Source: Volvox africanus
Taxonomy: Eukaryota > Chlorophyta > Chlorophyceae > Chlamydomonadales > Volvocaceae
DNA: 64,000 bases
NCBI GenBank assembly: GCA_030268105.1
Contig: BSDZ01000023.1
Coordinates: 1,054,001-1,118,000, forward strand
Direction of reading: 5' to 3'
The notes under the pieces are model-generated. The model was given only the letters and a program-made list of their open reading frames with translations. It was not told the origin of the DNA and made no database searches. Made by a program: the position numbers and the translations under genes. Positions 49,801 to 60,582 of this stretch are shown here, piece by piece. Each line of letters opens with the position of its first letter. The stretch's first letter is position 1.

Positions 49801-50359
49801 CCCGCTAAATAATCAGGTTGTAGCTAGAGTGACTGCAACTGTGGAAGAAGGTGCGAAGCGACGTGGCTAGTTCCTTATTAGATCCAAATGATTGGATTCG
49901 TTCATTCGTGGGCCGTGCGAGGATATGTATGTAGAACTTAACTCACAATTACCCTACGCGTCGTCCCTACATGGCTTATCAACTACATGGTATATCTACA
50001 AGCAACAACGCTCACCTGTGCAGCAGTAATTAACTTTATTTTGCATAACGGCTCCTCCGGTTATTACCTACATACCGCTCGCCCACGTCGTCATTAATTG
50101 TTCCAGCTCGAATCGTGTCATGGTCTTGCATTATGCACGCTCATAGACCCATTTACACTTCGCAACCTCTAAACCACACACTCAACTCGTTAGATAGTAG
50201 ATGACGTGATATGCCGCTATCTACCCACCTAAGATCTCGCATCAATAATATTGCGTTTTTTTCGTCGTACAAATTACGACTACAGTTTCTCAGGACTTCA
50301 TTCTGCATTCTCCTTCAGTTTGTTGAGGAAAACGCGGGAAAGGCGCCAACGGCAAGATT
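46815..50359. other. intergenic space between M11-3 and M11-4
   Basis: No gene seen. TGTAA occurs at 47765 and 47786 and could serve M11-3, although about 950 bases from its stop. The frames at 48455-48934 overlap the GGCCGAT repeat and lack support. AT-rich from 49290 to 50250. Confidence 0.5.
48686..48727. repeat. (GGCCGAT)n 7-bp tandem repeat
   Basis: Five perfect GGCCGAT units plus a sixth ending in A. Confidence 0.95.
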
Positions 50360-52483
50360 ATGGCTGTAGCATCGAGCAGCAGCATACATTTCCTCTCCTT
50401 ACGATGCCGGCTGCATTGGACATCGTCCGCCAAATTCGCCGTAGTAGTTCTCAGCAGCGGCTTCCTCCCCCTTCTGATGCTGTTGCTGTTGCTGTTGCTT
50501 TCCACGAGGACCTGCTGGGCCCTGGACACCGACATTCCCGGGTCCGCATCTGGTGAGACGTGAGAGCTACATCGGGGATTGGATAATCCCCGATTGACAA
50601 ATCTCGCTCGCGAAGTGCCGGGCCCACACGAAGGCCTTTGGTTGCACACTGAGGCTTGTAGTGGGCGAAGTCGCATGCACCTAACCCAGCATCACGCACG
50701 CGCATTTCACCCGGTGTTGCAAGGTTTGGATGCGACAGCCTCACCCCGCCCTGTAACCTCACAGGTGATCTATTAGCAATAAAAATGTCTCAACTCTCAG
50801 GCGGCGAAAGCTCAAGCTACTACTTGCGAGTCCCCGAGGGCAACATGAGCGGGATTTACTTGTTGGAATTATGTCCCGAGGTGATAATGGACGAAATGCT
50901 CCTCAACGCCCTTACGGTCATCATGTACGACAAAGTTGCAAATGGTGTGATGCACACCTGCCAGCCGCCGCGGCAGGATGATTCCCAGCTGCATCAGGAT
51001 CCGCGGCGGCGGCGGCGGCGGCTGTTCGGGTCGCTCGTGACCCCGACCAGGCCATCTTACATTGTGTACATTACGACCTTGTGCGGGTACAACAAATCGA
51101 CGGAGGTGGACAAGCAGGTCTGTCTGTCTGTCTGCCTGTCTGCCTGTCCGCCTGTCTGCCTGTCTGCCTGTCTGCTGTCTGCCTGTCTGCCTGTCTGCCT
51201 GTCTGCCTGTCTGCCTGTCCGCCTGTCTGCCTGTCTGCCTGTCTGCCTGTCCATCCGTCAGTATGTACCGCTCTGACTTTTTTGCCCATCTTTTGGAGGT
51301 CAAATAAAACAAATATCTAAGTAATCATGAGTGTCCATCATTGTGGAATGTTAGCATTTAATAGCATCAGAATATCGTATATATACGATGGGATTCTGAT
51401 CAATACCTTCGTATTGCCCGTGGTTAGTGGAGATTGATCTGACGTCCGGCACAGGTTGTGGGTGTATGTGCAGTCGATTTTCAATTCACCGGGAAACACC
51501 CCTACGTACGGCAAACTTTCGCAGATGTCTCTAGCAGCTTAGCAGCTTAGTATTATTACTATGGACACGTGACTACATACATACACACCCACCTTAGAGA
51601 GCCTGTGAGGGCTCGCTGGCCCTAGTGAGAGGGGGAGCACGTGGCAGGACAGACAGACAAAGCCACGTGTTCCTCCCCTGCGCTGTGGCTCGGTCCGGTC
51701 AGGACCCCCGGTGCTCGTCTTTGAAGGGCGAGTCGCCCACAGTGTAACACCCATAAATACACTCACCTTACCCGCCTACACACACCGTAGAGATAGAGTT
51801 ATAGATTTTCATTCATTGGGCCCCTTGCTTGCTTGTCTTCCGACTCCCGCCCTGTATGTGCCGTACATCTGTCTCATCGCCACCTGCAGTACCCAACCAA
51901 CGCCACATCACCCAATTGACTTCACAACCCGTCCCAACGAACTCCCGACCACGTATCACATGTGCGTACAGAACGTTTACGAGCTCTTCTTCGGCAGCGG
52001 TGACCCACGGGGACGCAATATATCGGAGTATTACGGCACGTGTTCATATGGCCGTGTCCGGCCTGACCCGAACGTCATCGTGCTGGTCCCCGTTGAGATT
52101 CCCTGCAACGAAACCCTTGACCTACCGTTTAGCTTTCCATCGGGTAACTCGTTTGACTCTCGGACTTGCAACGTGAACAATTTTTTGAAGTGGCAATACT
52201 ACTTGGACACGGTCGCAGCGAATCAGGGCATCAACACTAGGGACTTCAACCATAAGGTCTTGATTCTGCCGCAAAACGCCACTGCTGCCCATCTTAAGGG
52301 TGAGAGCTACGCAGTTAACTTTGTTTCCTCGCTCTTTTCTTCCCCTCGTGCGTGGGTCTTCCCATGTCCTCCTCTCTTGCTTGTGCTCTTTGGGATGATC
52401 AATCTGCAGCATATGCGCGCTGTGTGCATGTGCTCTTTTTACACATAAATGCGGAGGTGTAAAAAGCACGTTTTTTTAATATG

Positions 52484-52527
<44 letters not shown>

Positions 52528-55500
52528 CATCATATTGTTAATAAATCTAAAAACGCACTTCAGCACTTCAATTTGGTAAGTGTTGCCTGGCATGCATCAC
52601 GCTCAATTCAGCCAGGACACATATATTACCTATTTTCTTCTCTTGCCCCATTGCTGAATTTATTGTTGTTACTGTAGCAGTGAAGAGAGAACCTGCTGAC
52701 CAACACACTAAGATGAATCCTACCAGATAGATGAAAAGATGACCTCGCTCATGGAGGTTCATGGCGGCGTTTATTGGGTTACTTCCAGCAATCACTAAAG
52801 TGCTGAGAGGGAACAAGATACATATAGCTGGTTAACGGTCATTTTAAGATCATTTTAAGATCGTGTTAAGGACCATTTTCCATGACCCAGCTGTTAGGGG
52901 TTTCATAAACCTAGCTGACCACTATGCATGATAGGTATCGCAGCGAGGTAGGTCGAACCCTATCTACATGTGGGCGGGTTGAAGCATGCCATTTAAATTA
53001 CCCTCCGTCGCTATATCCGTGACTCAGATAAGACCTCCATTCTTCCCGCCCTGCTGCTTCCCGGCGGCAAGCAATTTACTCCCTACCTGGCCTTTTATTT
53101 GCTGCGCAACTGATGGCGACTGCAGACTGCCCTCCCTTTGCTGGACTATCCAGCATCGGGTGGTGGGACCGCACTGGCAGCCCCGTCAACCCATACGGCA
53201 GTGGCGTGATCTGGCTTCCCCTGGAGTCTTTCTACCATTTGGAGTTCTGGCTGCATGAGGCCGGTCACAACCTCTTCATGGCACATGCCAACATCAAAGA
53301 AGGCTGCGACCCGCAGTATGCCGGCCAGTGTGATTGGACATGCACCATGGGGGCGCAAGGGGGCCAGGGCATCCGTTGCCTGAACGCACCGCACAACTGG
53401 CAGGTACGTACATTCGGCTGCAGAGAATGTCGAATTTTTGAGTGAGCCATTCACTGCAGCATCATCTATGTATGTATGGGGCTCTGCAGTTCTGCCAGCC
53501 CTTCTGAGGTAGGACTTAAGGTTCTAAACGACCCTGAAGGAATCCATACTTTGTTTCGTTACTTAGTAGTATTGGCATCTTCGAGCCCATGCCACACTGA
53601 AGGGCTGTACGCTAGCGTGCGGGACGATGCGATAGATAACGATTAGACTCATAGAATTCATGATGATGTCGTACAACGGTCACGAGAACCCACTGATGAG
53701 GGCTATGTACGGCGACAACCAAACGCAACTTTTGCCAATCTGAAAATAAATATTTATAGACGTATATACAATATTTAAATAAATTTCGTTTGTAGCTGAC
53801 AAACATCGTATGGGCACAAACATGTTTGGTGAGGTCAGGGTCACATCAACGCTTCTCCAGCCGTATTTCTTTCCAAAAAGCGCCACCTCTCACCTAATTG
53901 AAGTATAAGCGGAAGGAAAATCAACCATTCTCTCTGACGACATTTCCCTCCGTATGACAAGAACAAGATACGGAAAATTGTTAAGTTAATATAATATGTT
54001 TATAATCTTCTCTTGAACTCAATTTCGCGGCCCGGCAACAGTCAAATGAGTAGAAGCAAGTTCTAGGGCCTCCAAATGTCCAAGGCCGCAGTCAAACCTT
54101 TACCCCTCATGCTGTATTAAACAAGTAAGGGCCTGCTGCAATCCCGGTTGTGCCATGTCTGTATATGCATGTCATGAAGGATGGACGGAAAGTACTTAAC
54201 CGTAGGAAAACATAAAATTTCGACATCTCATCTCATGACATGTAGGTTAGGTTAACTGATATATATGAAGATGGGTTACAGATTTTATGTTCAGGAACCG
54301 GGCTCCAGCCTGCCTCGCTTGAAAACATGTACGCTGTATGTGTTCGGGAATCGTCGGGGTACAGCCCACAGTTACATATTATTATCCTCTTGCTAGTATC
54401 TGTATATATCCAGTTAAAAGTAAAATCAACATATATACGTATATAATATAATATGATATGATATGATATGTACACTCGAAAGTTGTTTATGAAGAAGAGT
54501 CGATGAGACGATTTAAGAAATCAATACATATATATCCCTACATATACACATACGAAAACCAACCAGCCCCCGGACCCCTGGATAGACCCAATGACCAACC
54601 AGCTTCCGGTCTCTCAGATATGAACCCGCCCCCAAGTTTACAGGTAGACCTGAACACCAACCAGCCCCTGGAGAGACCCAATGACCATCTTGCCCTCGGG
54701 CCGCTGGATAGACCCACAGATCACCCCCGAATGCCATGATATCGTCTAATGTACTATTTTGGCAGTCAGGCGTTTTGGTCAGCGACAGAACAAACATATG
54801 CACAACTCAGCTGCTGCCTTACACGAGAACCCCCTTAGCAGGTAGCCTAGCAGCCGACGCCGCTAGGCTATCAAGGCCCTAGCAGCTCCTGACTTGCTAG
54901 GGCTGCTAAGTCAGGATAAGGGCCTGCTAAGCCCCTGCTATTATCTTACTAGGCCCGAGTTTGCTGCTAGCCTATTCGGATAGGCCTGCTAGGCTGTCAG
55001 ATAATATCAGGAAAACACTTATAATATTTTCTTTGCTATTTTCAAAATTTACACCAAATAAAAAATCAGAATGTTGCTTAGTAGAACGTTTTAAAGCTTT
55101 TAACTCTTTACGAGCATCAGCAATAGTTGCTAAATAATAAAATATATTATCAAACTTGACTGCCTAAAAACATCTGCTATTGTTCGATGTTTCTTCCTTT
55201 AAATTTGGCCGGCCACATTTCAATGATTTTATAGCTGGATAAGCGATCCAAATATCCAACATTTATTTAAATATCCATTGGATGTGCGCAAAGAGAGTGT
55301 CTGATGCCGAACACACACACACGCCTAGAGTCCCTTCCCCCCTCCCCGGGAACGCTTGGCCCTGGGAACCGGATCCAAGCAACCCACGGCAACGAGGCCA
55401 CCTTAGCGAACGATGTTTCCGTTGAGATGAAACGATTCTGATAAAAAAAGTCAAAGCTTAGGAATTCTTTTTCCATCCGCGGAGGTTGTTATCTTTTCAT

Positions 55501-58500
55501 GTGGCCTCTCTTCACTTGAAATCCAAGGCGCTAGATCACGCAAAACCTAATGGCACGTACCGACTGTTGGAAACGAGCGAGTAATACAATTATTGAATCA
55601 TCATCAAATGCCGTACATCAAATTATATTTTGTGTTGTCCGCTCCAAGCCTATTTGCATGTTCAATTCTAGCAATACATTCCAGATTATTCAACTCTATG
55701 TGCTTGATGGTATTAAATCGTGATCCTGCACTCATCTTAGATCAAATATCTATAGAACACTGTGGGCTGTGCTACAAGTGAACATGTCCGAGGACTGATA
55801 CAACGATATTTATTTTTGAAGCGTATATACATATTTATATTATCGATCGTTCTGACAGCTAACAAAGAATCTGTGGCGGGGATTCCCCAAGTGCGACCCA
55901 CCACCAAACCGCATCGTTGGGTCAGACGCGAGAGCCATAAGTGCAGGTTTAGAGTAGAATTCGTAATCCCACACCCGCTTCAGTGTGAAGTACAATTCGC
56001 GTCAGGTTGGAATATTTTTCCATCAGTTATAAATTAGGATTATTGTACCGGGGGAACTCGCACCTAGCATCACGCGCCATTGTACCCTGGTGCGAATTGT
56101 TAGGACTGACCTAAGTTTCCTGGGTGAAACCTAGACCAAGCGCGCAGATTCATGTAAGCGCGCCCTATGGTGAATGCCCGGGCTAGCACTGTGTCAGGGC
56201 TACGGTCCGTCGTGTGAAAATAGGAAAATGGACGGTAGTGCCGGGAAACCAAAGTTTCTCATCCGTCGGGTACAAGGCGCTAGCTGCCCTACGGGCTGCC
56301 ATGGGCGCACAAGGACCCTTCGCTGCAGGGCGGGGAGGATTGTAAGGGGGGAACTCGCAACCCGGCATCACGCGCCATTGCACCCTGTGTTACAAATATA
56401 TGTCTAATCATAAGGTATATCTTCTGATGCTTGATTACGGCATGCTGATGGAGAGGCAGGGTTTAAGATATTTGAAGTTGATCTGAGGGATGTGACTGGT
56501 ATGACCATGCATGCTACGTGTTTAAACTGTATGCGCGTTACCGTACTGATTAGGCAGTAAACATCCAAGGATGGCAATCATGAGGTTAAACTAACGTTAT
56601 ATGATTTCTAAATTGGCTCATATATAGAAAAACCAGATAAATATCACAGGATTAGCAGCTAGATATCAGAAGGCTGTCAAATGCCTTGCAGACAGCCTAG
56701 CAGGCACATATCTTCTGCTAATGAGCGAAGATATTTATGTCTATCTTTAAGTAAACACTGTGTATTTATCCATTAGCTTTTTATTTCGTTTTTATCGTCC
56801 TTTCCTTAATGGAAGCTCCCGCAATTTTAAGTGGTACAATAATAGCTTATACATCCAAGCAAAAAAATGTAGATAACTATCATAAATTAAAGCCTCCATT
56901 GTAGTGATACTCAATACTTTTTAACTTTTGGTTCCTGGGATTGGCAATCGGATCAGATAGATTAGCAGATAACCCGGCCCTGCTACCTAGCAGGTCCCTT
57001 GCTAGCCTAAAGCTGGGTAGCCGATATGTATCACGTATCGGATAGGGGGGTTTCTCGCATAGGGCAGTTTCTGTAACCTTTCTACCCAGCTGCAGGTCCT
57101 AACATCCGTCGATTTTCTCTTGTACATTTCTTTTGACACTCAGTTGGGTCCAGCGGAACTGCGACGACCATGAAAAGCCTTTTTGCCGCACCTACGCATG
57201 GTGCGGTGCCCACGCTAGGGTCACCACGCGACGGTCACCACGGTACGGTCATCACTCCCATTTTCAGGCTTAACCCTCTTTGATCCTAGAACATACCAAA
57301 ATCGGGTACTAGATAGACCGATATGTTATCACAGCTTAAGAGTGTTAAGTACATGTGCTCTGCTTTAACTGCAAAATTATGCGACTTAACTAATTGTACG
57401 TCGCAGCTCGCGCACGGCGATCCTACAATAAATATTACTACGTAATTTGTCAAACGCCGCTTTTTTAGGTAAAATCTTATGAAATCCAAACGACAGCAAA
57501 AAGTGAGCGCACTCGGGACGGGATCCTCACAAGGATAGGATGGGCAACCGTTTGTCAAGCAGTGGCAATAGTTAGGGCAATAATTAGGGGAAACTGGCAC
57601 TCTGGCCACTTTGCGCGCGCGCCTGTAAAAGCTCACAATCTCTAAACTGCTGTCTAAGCGATCACCCGGTACAGATATTAGGGGCCCCGCCCTTTTATAT
57701 GCAACTCAACATGCCAAAAGTTGACCGCAAATGGCAAGTTTTGGCTTTATTCATCATGCAGAATTGAGCTCAATTCATCATGTGCAATCCCTACAATTGC
57801 TAAAAGCCTTTTCATGGTCGACCCTGCAACATCTGTAAGCCTTTAGTATTGTATTTTTGGATTTATGACAGCCGGAACAACCTTGATCCCCGAACACCGA
57901 TTTTGCCCAATTTGGTACTCTCTCGGTCGCGACCAGGTAGCACCTTTCCCCCCTAACTTAAACAAATAGTACCATAAAAAGCATACATATCATAACACAA
58001 GTAAATCTCGCAGTTCGCGGCGTCGTAGGGGACGAGGTTGCATCCGCAGTTCCGTATTTTTGCTCCGTTCCCCGCTATCTTGTACACCGCCTAAACCTTA
58101 GTAGCATACCTTACTTAAAATGTTTGTTTTTAATTATCAAGTTGTTATGTCTTACAACAGGGTACGAATGCTTGGGCATCCCATGACTGAGGTCGTATCG
58201 GACACCAGTTTCCTTTTCTATGAGCTGACATCCTAATAATCGAAATATAAAGCTTATTTATAGCGGTTTACAGTAACGCGATTTTGAGAAATTTCGGTAT
58301 GGACTCCAGGGAGGCGGTTAACCGGGTCCAGGAGTCCGGGCGGGGTTGGATTGCACACCCCTGTCTATTTTTAACCACCGAAACATCTCGCATCCCCTTT
58401 CGCAGCTTGGCTGGGGCCGCCCGTTTCAGTGGTACGGCGCTAACGAGCTTAATTACGGCAAGTACCTCACCGTGCAGATACCGCCACAGATGACCGTGCC

Positions 58501-60496
58501 CAGCAGCTCCGTCGCTCTATCGCTGAACGGACCACGGTCTAACGACGTCCTGTACCTTTCCGCCCGCATCAACACACCACCCTACGACCTGCCCTTTGAA
58601 GCGAAGTACAATGGCGTGCCGTTTCTGTTGCTGCACAGCTACTCAGGCACCGGAACCGTGGCATACAGCCAGACTGTCCTACAGGATAGCGCCCGACTAC
58701 GTGATATGGTTTCGGAGCCCGTCAGTGGCCTCGTCGCATATTTCGCGGCGTGGAGCTCTCAAGAGGGAGCCAGTGTATTACTTTGCCGTCGGTTGGCGGC
58801 AACCGAAAGGAAGTGCGGTGACGGTCTGGATGACGATTGCGACTTCTTGGCGGATGAGGAAGACCCAGACTGCATTGGACGGGGCAACGCCAGCGGCGAC
58901 TCCGGCGACTCTGGCGACACCGGCGACATGGGATTCAGCACCGTCGATACCAGCAATCCACCGCCCCCTCGGATTCTTAACCAGCCCAGCTCCGGCGGCG
59001 CGCGCAGCCCATTCCAGCGTCAACCGCCTCCAAAATCTCCACCACCGCGGCCCCCGGCGCCCAGCCCGCCGTCACCCAGTCCACCGCCCCCCAGTCCACC
59101 GCCGCCGCGGGCCCCGTCACCCAGCCCGCCGCCACTCAGGGCCCCGCCACCCAGCCCGCCGCCACTCAGGGCCCCGCCACCCAGCCCGCCGCCACTCAGG
59201 GCCCCGCTACCCAGCCCGCCGCCACTCAGGGCCCCGCCACCCACCCCGCCGCCACCCAGTCCGCCGCCACCCAGCCCGCCGCCACCCAGTCCATCGCCAC
59301 CCAGCCCCCCGCCACCCAGCCCACCGCCACTCAGCCCGCCGCCACCCAGCTCGCCGCCACCCAGTCCATCGCCACCAAGCCCGCCGCCACCCAGTCCATC
59401 GCCACCCAGCCCCCCGCCACCCAGTCCATCGGCCCCCAATCCGCGGCCGCCACCATTCCAGCGTTCAATCCCGCCCCGCAAAAGATCCCCACCGCCGGAC
59501 CCCAGCCCGCCGCCTCCTCAGCCTTCAACACTCAGGCTGTCGCCGCCCAGACTGTCACCGATGCATTCGCCGCCTCCGCCGGGCCCTCTGCCGCCTCCGC
59601 CCCTGGCCCCGCCCCTGGCCCCGCCCCTGGCCCCGCCCCTAGCCCCGCCATTGGCCCCGCCCCTGGCCCCGCCCCTGGCCCCGCCACTAGCCCCGCCCCT
59701 GGCCCCGCCCCTGGCCCCGCCCTTAGCCCCTCTCGACTCCCTACCCCAGCCACTGGGCTGGCCGCCGTCTAGGTCTCTGCCGCCATCACGTTCTAGGCAG
59801 CCGACAGTCCCAACACCGAATCCTCCCGATCCTCCTCCGCATCCTTCGCTGCCCTTGCACCATCCTCCCAGCCTCCCGAGCCGGGGCCCCGCAAACCCTC
59901 CAGCCCTCAACCCTCCACCTCTCAGGCCTCCACCTCTCAGGCCTCCAGCAACAGAACTCCCAAGCTCTCCGTTGCCGTATCCGCGGGCGCTCATGCCTCC
60001 ATCACCCTTGACACCATCCCCTGCTGCACCCTCACAACCCCTATCGCCACCGCCGCCTTCGACGCCAGAGCCCGTGGCTCCTCTCGAACCTCCAACCCCG
60101 CCGCCGCCCAGACCCGTTGCTCTCTCCTCTCAGGAGTCTCCTTCCCCAACGCCACAACCGGGCCCGCCACCAGCTGTGCCCGAGCATCCGTCAAGTCCCC
60201 TTATCCTATCTTCATCCCCATATCGTAAATGGTCTCCGCCTTTACCGTCACGTCCATTGTTCAAGCCGCCGCCCTCTCCTCGGCCCCCCAGACCACCCAC
60301 GCTCCCTCGTAGGCCCAGGCTGCCGCCTCCACCGTCGCCGCCGCCCTGTTTAACCCCGCCTTCGCCACGTCCACCCCGGCGCCCGCGACCGCTACCCTGG
60401 TCTGCCCACCAGCTGCCAACTAGATCACCGCCACCACCCCAGCCGCCGTCCGTGCCAGATGTGCCGCTGCCATTTTCACCTGAAGAGATGCCCTGA
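50360..60496 (+). CDS. M11-4: M11-type metalloprotease homologue, zinc-motif Gly replaced by Phe, long Pro-rich tail
   Basis: Five exons: 50360-50552, 50765-51117, 51972-52299, 53126-53403 and 58406-60496, giving 1080 aa. A longer N-terminus precedes the Leu-rich signal core [14 protein letters not shown]. Exon 2 carries [16 protein letters not shown] and [10 protein letters not shown] plus a run of six Arg. Exon 3 carries YYGTCSY and [12 protein letters not shown]. The zinc site reads [11 protein letters not shown] (His335, Glu336, His339, His345; Phe342 in place of Gly). Exon 5 begins [10 protein letters not shown], has [10 protein letters not shown]...DPDC from Cys521, then about 515 tail residues with [10 protein letters not shown] and LAPP repeats. 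Intron 4 is 5002 bases and full of repeats, so the joining of exons 4 and 5 rests on phase and homology with M11-2 and M11-3. Donor 2 (CAG|GTCTGT) is embedded in a TCTG/CCTG microsatellite. Confidence 0.87.
51118..51253. repeat. TCTG/CCTG microsatellite at the exon 2 donor of M11-4
   Basis: About 34 tetramers alternating TCTG and CCTG begin with the very first bases of intron 2. They generate Cys-Leu-Pro-Val frames on plus and Arg-Gln-Thr-Asp frames on minus that are not genes. Confidence 0.97.
52486..52526. repeat. (TA)n microsatellite in M11-4 intron 3
   Basis: About 20 uninterrupted TA dinucleotides. Confidence 0.97.
54836..55008. repeat. cluster of CTAGCAGG/CCTGCTAG inverted repeats
   Basis: Many short copies of GCTAG, CCTGCTAG and CTAGCAGC lie in both orientations. 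Related clusters occur at 56650-56720 and 56955-57010, all within M11-4 intron 4. They look like the ends or cores of small inverted-repeat elements. Confidence 0.6.
56042..56390. repeat. pair of 50-base direct repeats flanking about 245 bases
   Basis: Blocks at 56042-56092 and 56339-56390 share GGGGGAACTCGCA, then GCATCACGCGCCATTG and ACCCTG, with a few changes. A weaker relative occurs at 50678-50725 in M11-4 intron 1. Confidence 0.75.
59603..59734 (+). repeat. 12-bp coding minisatellite (LAPP)10 in M11-4 tail
   Basis: Ten in-frame CTGGCCCCGCCC-type units encode LAPP, followed by LAPL. Upstream (about 59115-59240) a 30-base unit encoding [10 protein letters not shown] is repeated four to five times. 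Confidence 0.95.
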
Positions 60497-60521
60497 AGAC
60501 CATCACCGCCACGTGGAGTAT

Positions 60522-60582
60522 CAGTCTGGATGACGACCGCGAGTACATGGCGAATGAGAAAGACCCAGAATGCGTTGGACGG
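60522..60582 (+). pseudogene. vestige of the M11 acidic Cys motif after M11-4
   Basis: These 61 bases align without gaps to 58822-58882 inside M11-4 (about ten differences), but lie 26 bases after the M11-4 stop and in another frame. The protein sense changes from [16 protein letters not shown] to LDDDREYMANEKDPEC, losing one Cys. It appears to be a duplicated scrap of an M11 final exon. Confidence 0.75.

Larger units (their letters stand above)
53404..58405. other. 5-kb intron 4 of M11-4
   Basis: It is bounded by CAG|GTACGT and TTTCGCAG|CTT, the same places as intron 4 in M11-2 (479 bases) and M11-3 (413 bases). The interior is AT-rich with dispersed repeats, including a degenerate repeat rich in ACCAACCAGCCCC and GACCCAATGACCA (54557-54735), GATAT runs (54447-54470) and CTAGCAGG-rich inverted repeats. 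No exon of another gene was found, so growth by insertion is likely. Confidence 0.6.

Noticed and set aside
51057..51312. Cys-rich (CLPVCLSA) and Arg-Gln-Thr-Asp frames
   Set aside because: Translation of the TCTG/CCTG microsatellite; looks like a Cys-rich protein but is simple repeat.
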